From the NCBI GenBank assembly GCA_946626795.1, contig CAMOUZ010000078.1:1-5656 (forward strand): DNA of 5,656 nt. Direction: 5' to 3'. Under the pieces are notes generated by a model. That model was not told where the DNA came from and ran no database searches. It saw only the letters and a program-made list of their open reading frames with translations. The stretch is from an uncultured Clostridia bacterium. GTDB lineage: Bacteria > Bacillota > Clostridia > Christensenellales > CAG-1252. A program made the position numbers and the translations under genes. Shown piece after piece: positions 1 to 5,275 of this stretch (positions within the stretch are counted from its first letter, which is position 1; the number at the start of each line of letters is the position of its first letter).

Positions 1-897
1 GAGATCGTGCTCACGGGAAAAACGGATGAGATGCTTTCGATCGCGGAAGGAGAGACCTTTGGCGGAAGGCTCACGATGCACCCCGCGAATGACGTCATCT
101 CCTGTGAAGAAGTCCCCACCCTTGCGATCCGTAGGAAGAAAGACAGCTCCCTTGTCGTCGCCCTCGACCTCGTGGCGAACGGGGAGGCGGATGCTCTTGT
201 CTCCGCAGGATCGACGGGAGCCGTTCTTATCGGCGCCACTTTGAAAATCGGTAGGATCGAAGGCGTGGAGCGCCCCGCGCTTGCGCCCGCATTACCCACG
301 GTTACGGGCGGGCAGGTCATTCTCTGCGATTGCGGTGCGAATGTGGATTGCAAGCCCTCTTATCTTGTCGGATTCGCAAAGATGGCGTCCGCCTATGCGA
401 AAGGCGTCTTCGGCGTGGAAGCGCCGCGCGTCGCACTTTTGAATAACGGCGCGGAATCCACGAAAGGGAATACCTTCTCCGTGGAGGCGCATCGCTTATT
501 GGCTGAGGAATATGATATACGCTTCATCGGGAACGTGGAAGCGAGAGACATCCTCTCGGGAGACGCGGACGTGGTGATCGCGGACGGCTTCGACGGAAAT
601 ATCGCTTTAAAGAGCGCTGAGGGGACGGCAAATGCGGTGTTTTCTCTCTTAAAACAAGGGATAAAAGGCTCGTTCCGCGCAAAATTGGGCGCTTTGTTTT
701 TAAAACCCGTTTTCAAAGATTTAAAGAAAAAATTAGATTACAATGAGCACGGCGGCGCGGCGTTTCTCGGCGTGAAAAAGCCGGTGGTGAAAGCGCACGG
801 AGCTTCCAAGGCGAAATCCATTTGCGGCGCGATCCTGCAAGCGCGTGACATGGTCATAGGCGGCGTGTGCGAGATGGTCATAGGCGGAGGAGAATGA
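1..897 (+). CDS. plsX: Phosphate acyltransferase PlsX, 5'-truncated by the window edge
   Basis: PlsX converts acyl-ACP and inorganic phosphate to acyl-phosphate, the acyl donor for PlsY in phosphatidic acid synthesis; it is a peripheral membrane enzyme. The frame is open from base 1 (Glu-Ile-Val-Leu-Thr-Gly), which aligns with about residue 32 of Bacillus subtilis PlsX, so roughly 30 N-terminal residues, including the AVDAMGGDHAP region, lie upstream. The GTG at 7 is internal and not the start. Visible family motifs are SAGSTGA (202-222), RPALAPALPT (271-300), a CGANVDCKP segment (near 340), NNGAESTKGN, FIGNVEARD, DVVIADGFDGNIALKSAEG and KPVVKAHGAS (778-807). The 298 visible codons plus the missing part match the usual length of about 330. 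The C-terminus reads QARDMVIGGVCEMVIGGGE and carries a short internal repeat. The TGA at 895-897 overlaps the rnc start by one base. Identification is by motif recall and is very secure. Confidence 0.97.
   Translation, partial: EIVLTGKTDEMLSIAEGETFGGRLTMHPANDVISCEEVPTLAIRRKKDSSLVVALDLVANGEADALVSAGSTGAVLIGATLKIGRIEGVERPALAPALPTVTGGQVILCDCGANVDCKPSYLVGFAKMASAYAKGVFGVEAPRVALLNNGAESTKGNTFSVEAHRLLAEEYDIRFIGNVEARDILSGDADVVIADGFDGNIALKSAEGTANAVFSLLKQGIKGSFRAKLGALFLKPVFKDLKKKLDYNEHGGAAFLGVKKPVVKAHGASKAKSICGAILQARDMVIGGVCEMVIGGGE
847..894. repeat. Imperfect 24-bp tandem duplication at the end of plsX
   Basis: Bases 847-870 and 871-894 are adjacent 24-bp units in which 16 of the first 17 bases are identical; the last seven differ. 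A perfect 14-bp core (ATGGTCATAGGCGG) sits at 850-863 and 874-887. Because the unit is eight codons, it gives a repeated Met-Val-Ile-Gly-Gly in PlsX. The second copy runs into the GGAGG ribosome binding site of rnc. The repeat is seen directly; an origin by slippage or duplication is inference. Confidence 0.8.
886..890 (+). promoter_or_regulatory. Shine-Dalgarno site for rnc, deciding the start
   Basis: GGAGG at 886-890 lies inside the last plsX codons. It is 6 bases from the ATG at 897 but only 3 from the ATG at 894, so 897 is the better start. That gives the overlap TGATG (plsX stop 895-897, rnc start 897-899), a typical arrangement for translational coupling. Confidence 0.8.
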
Positions 898-1523
898 TGT
901 TTGATTTTTTGACGTTGCAAGCAAAGATCGGTTATTCTTTCAAGGACAAAAGTCTCCTTGCGAGAGCCTTGACGCATAGCTCCGCGAGCGCGGAGAATTA
1001 CGAGCGTTTGGAATTTCTCGGCGATAGCCTTGTAAATTACGCCGTGTCCGATATCCTATATCGCGAGAGCGTTCTCGAAGCGGGGGAGATGTCCAAGACT
1101 CGCGCTTCGATGGTCTCCAAAGAGCCGCTTTCTTTTCTCTCGGATGAGCTCGGTTTTTCCGCGGCTTGTCTCAGAAAAAATTGCCCCCTCTCCGTCAAGA
1201 TGAAATGCGATCTTTACGAAGCGGTCACCGCGGCGATTTGCTTGGACGGCGGCATTCGCGATGCTGTTGATTTCGTGCAGCGCACGATTCGCACCTTGCC
1301 TTTCCGCGCAAAGGATTATAAAAGCGAAGTCAAAGAGCTTTGTGAGAAAAATAAATGGAGCTATCACGCGCCGAATACCGTCTCTTCCACGAAGAAGGGA
1401 CAGATTTTTACCGTGGAAGTATATGTCGCGGGAAAGAGCCTCGGCGTCGGAAAAGGGGGGAGCATTCGCGTCGCGGAGAATGAAGCCTGTAAGATGGCAT
1501 TGACGCGCCTTTCCGAAGAATAA
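897..1523 (+). CDS. rnc: Ribonuclease III with divergent RNA-binding regions
   Basis: RNase III cuts double-stranded RNA, maturing rRNA precursors and trimming structured mRNAs in the cytoplasm. From ATG 897 the protein has 208 residues, shorter than E. coli (226) or B. subtilis (249). The nuclease domain covers about residues 5-133, with the signature NYERLEFLGDSL at 34-45. Metal ligands appear present: Glu39, Asp43, Asp105 and Glu108 (DLYEA), with Glu36 and Glu64 also in expected places. A double-stranded RNA-binding domain follows at about 138-207 (FTVEVYVAGKSLGVG). Odd points: the usual GKGE...GGR..SILAD stretch before the second catalytic Asp is replaced by a segment about six residues shorter; the GPxH loop of the RNA-binding domain reads as STKK; and the KKxAE motif reads IRVAE. 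The gene overlaps plsX by one base, and no acpP lies between them. Starts at GTG 867 or ATG 894 are possible but worse placed. Family identity is firm; activity is inferred from the retained metal ligands. Confidence 0.95.
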   Translation: MFDFLTLQAKIGYSFKDKSLLARALTHSSASAENYERLEFLGDSLVNYAVSDILYRESVLEAGEMSKTRASMVSKEPLSFLSDELGFSAACLRKNCPLSVKMKCDLYEAVTAAICLDGGIRDAVDFVQRTIRTLPFRAKDYKSEVKELCEKNKWSYHAPNTVSSTKKGQIFTVEVYVAGKSLGVGKGGSIRVAENEACKMALTRLSEE

Positions 1524-1604
1524 AGATTCGGTTTTACTTTTTCTGCGCTATTTTTTGCATTTTTGAAAAGAAAAAGAAAGCTTTTACATTACTTTACCGA
1601 ATTT
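1524..1604. repeat. Nested inverted repeat after rnc; no clear terminator
   Basis: Immediately after the rnc stop, ATTCGGT (1526-1532) is the reverse complement of ACCGAAT (1596-1602); with a flanking A-T and G-T pair the arms reach 1524 and 1604. Inside it, CTTTTTC (1537-1543) is complementary to GAAAAAG (1570-1576), with a further 3-bp TGC/GCA pairing (1544-1546 / 1557-1559). The transcript could fold into an interrupted, AT-rich stem. It lacks the compact GC-rich stem and directly following U-run of an intrinsic terminator, although a T-rich stretch (TTTACTTTATTTTT, 1602-1615) follows. The complementarity is seen; folding and any role in the rnc 3' end are inference. Confidence 0.4.
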
Positions 1605-1607
1605 ACT

Positions 1608-1636
1608 TTATTTTTAGTATGTTAGTATGATATAAT
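1608..1636 (+). promoter_or_regulatory. Extended -10 (sigma-A type) promoter upstream of smc
   Basis: TATAAT at 1631-1636 is a perfect -10 hexamer, and TG at 1628-1629 one base upstream gives the complete extended -10 motif TGnTATAAT. At a 17-bp spacing the -35 position (1608-1613) reads TTATTT, a poor match; a better hexamer, TTTACT at 1602-1607, is 23 bp away and too far. An extended -10 commonly compensates for a weak -35. The AT-rich DNA upstream could act as an UP element. Initiation is expected near 1642-1645, leaving a leader of about 35 bases before smc. The motif is seen; activity is inferred. Confidence 0.75.
1614..1629. repeat. Perfect 8-bp tandem repeat in the smc promoter
   Basis: TTAGTATG occurs twice back to back at 1614-1621 and 1622-1629. 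The second copy supplies the TG of the extended -10 element. This could be a replication slippage product or a small direct-repeat binding site; the sequence alone cannot tell which. Confidence 0.75.
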
Positions 1637-1644
1637 CTCATAAA

Positions 1645-1664
1645 ATAGGTTTTTTATGACCTAT
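1645..1664 (+). promoter_or_regulatory. Short hairpin at the 5' end of the predicted smc leader
   Basis: ATAGGT (1645-1650) is the exact reverse complement of ACCTAT (1659-1664), and T1651/G1658 can add a G-U pair, leaving a six-base U/A loop. The hairpin would start almost at the predicted transcription start and end four bases before the smc Shine-Dalgarno site. Such a 5' stem could protect the mRNA or modulate ribosome access. The pairing is visible; function is inferred. Confidence 0.5.
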
Positions 1665-1668
1665 CGAT

Positions 1669-1673
1669 GGGAG
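1669..1673 (+). promoter_or_regulatory. Shine-Dalgarno site for smc
   Basis: GGGAG at 1669-1673 is only 4 bases from the ATG at 1678, weaker and closer than the sites in front of rnc and ftsY. An in-frame TGA at 1657-1659 with no ATG, GTG or TTG between it and 1678 fixes 1678 as the smc start. Confidence 0.65.
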
Positions 1674-1677
1674 ACGC

Positions 1678-4600
1678 ATGGTAAATTTTAAGAGACTCGA
1701 ACTGCAAGGATTCAAATCCTTTGCCGGCAAGACCGTTATAGACTTTCGGAATAGTTTTACGGGCATTGTCGGACCGAATGGCTGCGGCAAAAGCAATGTC
1801 GCGGACGCTGTTCGTTGGGTCCTCGGCGAGATGAGCGCGAAAGCGCTCCGTGGGCAGAAGATGCAAGACGTCATCTTTAACGGCACGGAGAAGCGTCCTT
1901 CGATGTCTTATTGCGAAGTCTCTCTCGTTTTCGATAATTCAAATCACATTTTCAAAACGGACAGAGAAGAAGTCGTGGTCACGCGTAAGCTCTATCGTTC
2001 CGGTACGAGCGAGTATTATCTGAACCATAATATTTGCCGTTTGCGCGATATCCTTGACATTATGCGCGATACAGGCGCCGGCAAGGACGGTTATTCCATC
2101 ATCGGACAGGGAAAAGTGGCGGAGATCATGGAGTCGAAGCCCATCGACAGACGCCAGATCTTCGAGGAGGCGGCAGGCATCGCGAAGACCAAGGCGGAGA
2201 AGGTGGAGACGGAACGCAAGCTCGGTCGCGCGGGTGAAGACATCGTCCGTTTGTCCGATATCACGGCGGAGCTCGAGCGTCAGCTCGTTCCCCTCGCAAA
2301 ACAGCGTGACGCTGCCCAGAAGTTCTTTGAATACAAGGAGCAGATGCGCTATCAGGAGGTGAATTATTATCTCCATTCGCGCGAAGACAGCGTTCGCAAG
2401 AAGAGAGTAATCGCCGAGAATGTAAAGGCGTATACGGAGGAGCTTCGTCAAAAGGAGAGCGAGTCTCTGCGCCTCGCCATGCGCCACAATCAAACGCTCG
2501 AAGACATCGAGACGAATGAAAAAGCGGTACGTTCTCTTTTTGAAGAAAGAGAAAAACTCAAAGTCAGCAGTGAAAAGAACAGCGGCTTGATGGCGGTCTA
2601 TAAGAGCAAGATCGATCATCTTGCGGAGGAGAAGGCGAGGCTCGAAGCGGAGCTTGAAGAAGCCGAGAAAGAATACGGCGTCACTTCCGAGACCCTTCTT
2701 GAAGCGGGCAATATCCTTGATATCCGCAGGAAAGAGTCTTATCTCGCAGAGCAAAGACTTCGCGGATTGACCTCCAAACTGTATGAACTATCCGAAGAGA
2801 TCGCGGGAAACGAGAGTTCGATCGAGCGCTCGAATAACGAGGTCTTCGACGTCTTCGGCAGGCTCTCGGACGTGAAGTCCTCCCTTGCGGGATATAATGC
2901 GGAAGCGGGTTCGCTCGGACAGCGCAAATCATCGCTCGAAGTGGCGGTGCGCACCTCGGCGGCATTGATCGAGAGGGAAGAAAAGGCGAAGCAGTCTTCG
3001 CTCGCTCGCATTGATTCTCTTACGAAGAAAAAGCAATCACTTCGTGAAAAACGCGCTTTGCGTAGCGGAGAATACAATGATCTCCGTCAGACGCTTTATC
3101 AGTCCAACGTGCGTATGAACGCCCTTAACGCCGAATACGGCAATAAAGAGGGAAGGGTCCGCGCTTTGGCGGATATCGTCAGTCAGCACGAAGGTTATCA
3201 ACAAGCGGTAAAACTCCTTTTAAACGATGCGGCGACGGACCGCTCTCTCGCTTCGCATATCGAGGGTGTCGTGGGACAGCTCATCAAAGTGCCGCAAGAA
3301 TACGAAGTCGCCATTGAGGCTGCGCTCGGCGCTTCCGTCCAGCATATCGTTACGCCTACGGATACCGACGCTGTGTATATCGTCAATTATTTGAAGAGTC
3401 ATGAATACGGCATCGCCACGATGATCCCCGCGAATAAAGCTCGTCCGCAAGCGCTTGCCTATGAATATAGGGGCGTTTTGAATATGCGCGGCGCGATCGG
3501 TATTTGCTCGGATCTTATCAAATATGACCCGAGACATTCCGATGTGATCTCTCAGCTCCTCGGTCGCACCGTCATCGCAGAGGATCTCGAATGCGCCCGC
3601 GAAATGGCGGATCGTTATGACTATGCCGTGAAGATCGTCACGCTCGACGGAGACATCATCGATCCGCGCAGAACGATCACGGGCGGTAGCCGCCGACAAA
3701 AGACTTCTTTCCATCTCAGCAAAGAGCGTGAGCTCAATGACGCGCAGGAGGAACTGAAAAAGCTCTTTATCGAGCGCGAGAAACTGCGTGCGGAAGTCAC
3801 GCGTATGGAGAACGAGGCGAAGACCGTTGAAACGGATATCTATTCGTTGAGGGACGATATCCAGCAGGTGGATCTCGACATTACGACGGAGACCGAGCGT
3901 ATCGCCACCTCCGACGCTTTGATCAAAGAGACGACGGATCGCATGACGAGAGACCAGAAAGAGCTCGACGAAGTGGATGCGAAGCTCACTGTCATTATGA
4001 AAGATATCAAGAACGCAGAAGCGCTCAATCAAGATATCGAGGGCAAGCGCCGTAGCGCCCAAGGTATAGCGCAAGCTTCCAAAGAAGATACGGAGATTAT
4101 GCGTAAGCGCAGAGACGCGCTTTCCGTCGCGGTGACAAATGCGCAGGTGGATGCTTCTTCCTTGCAGATCGAGATCTCGCAGATCGAAAATGACGTCAAG
4201 CGTCTCGAAGAAGAGAAATCGGCAGAGGAGAGTCTCCTTGGCGATAAGAGGACCTCTTTGCAAGCCGTTCTCGCGGAGATCGAAGAGACGGAACGCCATG
4301 CGCCTGCTTTGGAGTTCTCCATGGCGGAGCAACAGCGTCTCGATGAGATCGAAAAAGAGATGCAAATGAAGGATATGGAGAAAGCCTCGCTTCGTGCTTT
4401 GCTTTCGCAGGTGGATAAAGACAGAGACGCCATCAACGACGTCATCAATTCCATAATGGATAAGCGCGCCCGCGAAGAAAGCAAGGTGGAAAAGATCGAC
4501 GGAGATCTCGCTTCTTTGCGCGAAAGGGTGCTCGGCGAATATGAGCTTACGGAGGAAGAAATGCTTGCCCTCCGTGACGAAGACGGCTTCGACCCCTCGC

Positions 4601-5274
4601 AAGCGCCCTCTGCGATCGCGAGCCTCCGCGGCAAGATCGCTCAGCTCGGTAGCATCAATTTCAATGCTTTCGAAGATTACGAGAACGTTATGGCGCGTCA
4701 CGAAGAGCTCTCTTCGCAGCTTGAAGATCTCGTGAAAGCGAAAGAGGATTTGGAGAAGCTCATCGCCGCAATGAATGCCGATATGCTTGGGAAATTCAAT
4801 GTGGCGTTCGAGCAGATCAATCAGAATTTCAAAAAGACCTTCGCAGATCTTTTCGGCGGCGGTAATGCGGAGCTTGTCCTCGTGGACGTCGACCCCGAGC
4901 ATACGGAGGAGCTCGAAAAGGGCGTCGACATCGTGGTGAAGCTCCCCGGAAAAGCCCAGCAGAATCTGCATTCTTTGTCGGGCGGCGAGCAGGCTTTGAC
5001 TTCCATCGCCATCCTCTTTGCGATCCTGCGCCTGCGCCCGATGCCCTTCTCCATCTTGGATGAGATCGAAGCGGCTCTCGATGAAAGCAATACGATTCTT
5101 CTTGCGAATTATCTCAAAAAATACAGTCGTGACACCCAATTCGTGGTCATCACGCATAAAAAGCCCGTTATGGAGCTTGCGGACGAGCTCTTCGGCGTTA
5201 CGATGGAAGAACGCGGCGTGTCGAAAGTCATCGCCGTGAAGCTCAGCGATATCGCGGCGAAAGCGGAGGCGTAA
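1678..5274 (+). CDS. smc: Chromosome partition / condensation protein SMC
   Basis: SMC is the ATP-driven loop-extruding ATPase that, with ScpA and ScpB, compacts and aligns replicated chromosomes. The 1198-residue protein is full length for the family. The N-terminal head has Walker A GPNGCGKSN at 32-40, the arginine-finger region LRG at 57-59 and the Q-loop glutamine at 144 (IIGQGKV). Charged coiled-coil arms run about 167-503 and 672-990 and flank a hinge at about 504-671. The C-terminal head carries FGGG at 1059-1062, the ABC signature SGGEQ at 1101-1105, Walker B ending in Asp1128-Glu1129, the D-loop Asp1135 and the switch His1160 (VITHKK). All ATPase residues are present. In the hinge, the first of the two conserved glycine pairs is Arg664-Arg665 (PRRTITGGS), while the second, Gly669-Gly670, is kept. 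The gene has its own promoter and is followed one base later by ftsY. The start is bounded by an upstream in-frame stop. Other SMC-like families such as Rad50, SbcC and MukB are excluded by the hinge and by the order of motifs. Confidence 0.98.
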   Translation: MVNFKRLELQGFKSFAGKTVIDFRNSFTGIVGPNGCGKSNVADAVRWVLGEMSAKALRGQKMQDVIFNGTEKRPSMSYCEVSLVFDNSNHIFKTDREEVVVTRKLYRSGTSEYYLNHNICRLRDILDIMRDTGAGKDGYSIIGQGKVAEIMESKPIDRRQIFEEAAGIAKTKAEKVETERKLGRAGEDIVRLSDITAELERQLVPLAKQRDAAQKFFEYKEQMRYQEVNYYLHSREDSVRKKRVIAENVKAYTEELRQKESESLRLAMRHNQTLEDIETNEKAVRSLFEEREKLKVSSEKNSGLMAVYKSKIDHLAEEKARLEAELEEAEKEYGVTSETLLEAGNILDIRRKESYLAEQRLRGLTSKLYELSEEIAGNESSIERSNNEVFDVFGRLSDVKSSLAGYNAEAGSLGQRKSSLEVAVRTSAALIEREEKAKQSSLARIDSLTKKKQSLREKRALRSGEYNDLRQTLYQSNVRMNALNAEYGNKEGRVRALADIVSQHEGYQQAVKLLLNDAATDRSLASHIEGVVGQLIKVPQEYEVAIEAALGASVQHIVTPTDTDAVYIVNYLKSHEYGIATMIPANKARPQALAYEYRGVLNMRGAIGICSDLIKYDPRHSDVISQLLGRTVIAEDLECAREMADRYDYAVKIVTLDGDIIDPRRTITGGSRRQKTSFHLSKERELNDAQEELKKLFIEREKLRAEVTRMENEAKTVETDIYSLRDDIQQVDLDITTETERIATSDALIKETTDRMTRDQKELDEVDAKLTVIMKDIKNAEALNQDIEGKRRSAQGIAQASKEDTEIMRKRRDALSVAVTNAQVDASSLQIEISQIENDVKRLEEEKSAEESLLGDKRTSLQAVLAEIEETERHAPALEFSMAEQQRLDEIEKEMQMKDMEKASLRALLSQVDKDRDAINDVINSIMDKRAREESKVEKIDGDLASLRERVLGEYELTEEEMLALRDEDGFDPSQAPSAIASLRGKIAQLGSINFNAFEDYENVMARHEELSSQLEDLVKAKEDLEKLIAAMNADMLGKFNVAFEQINQNFKKTFADLFGGGNAELVLVDVDPEHTEELEKGVDIVVKLPGKAQQNLHSLSGGEQALTSIAILFAILRLRPMPFSILDEIEAALDESNTILLANYLKKYSRDTQFVVITHKKPVMELADELFGVTMEERGVSKVIAVKLSDIAAKAEA
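5265..5269 (+). promoter_or_regulatory. Shine-Dalgarno site for ftsY
   Basis: GGAGG at 5265-5269 lies within the last smc codons, 6 bases before the ATG at 5276. Since the smc stop is at 5272-5274, ribosomes finishing smc end beside this site, which favours coupled translation of ftsY. Confidence 0.85.
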
Positions 5275-5275
5275 A

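Noticed and set aside
1..30. GTG at 7 as the plsX start
   Set aside because: The frame is open to base 1 and aligns inside the family from its first codon; the conserved N-terminus lies beyond the window.
867..896. Upstream GTG (867) or ATG (894) as the rnc start
   Set aside because: GTG 867 has no ribosome binding site and would add an Arg-rich tail absent from the family; ATG 894 is only 3 bases from GGAGG. ATG 897 has proper spacing.
1537..1585. Intrinsic terminator between rnc and smc
   Set aside because: The available stems are AT-rich with long loops, and none is a compact GC-rich hairpin directly followed by a T-run.
1524..1677. A displaced acpP, small RNA gene or riboswitch in the rnc-smc gap
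   Set aside because: The 154 bp are low-complexity and AT-rich, with no ACP-like frame or DSL motif and no recognisable riboswitch core; the region is accounted for by the promoter and short leader.
1771..1797. Cysteine in the SMC Walker A (GPNGCGKSN) as a defect
   Set aside because: Ser/Cys variation at this position is common in bacterial SMC proteins, and all ATP-contacting residues are kept.
1939..2754. A minus-strand open frame of about 271 codons opposite the SMC N-terminal half
   Set aside because: Same codon-bias shadow effect; repetitive Leu/Arg/Phe-rich translation with no recognisable domain.
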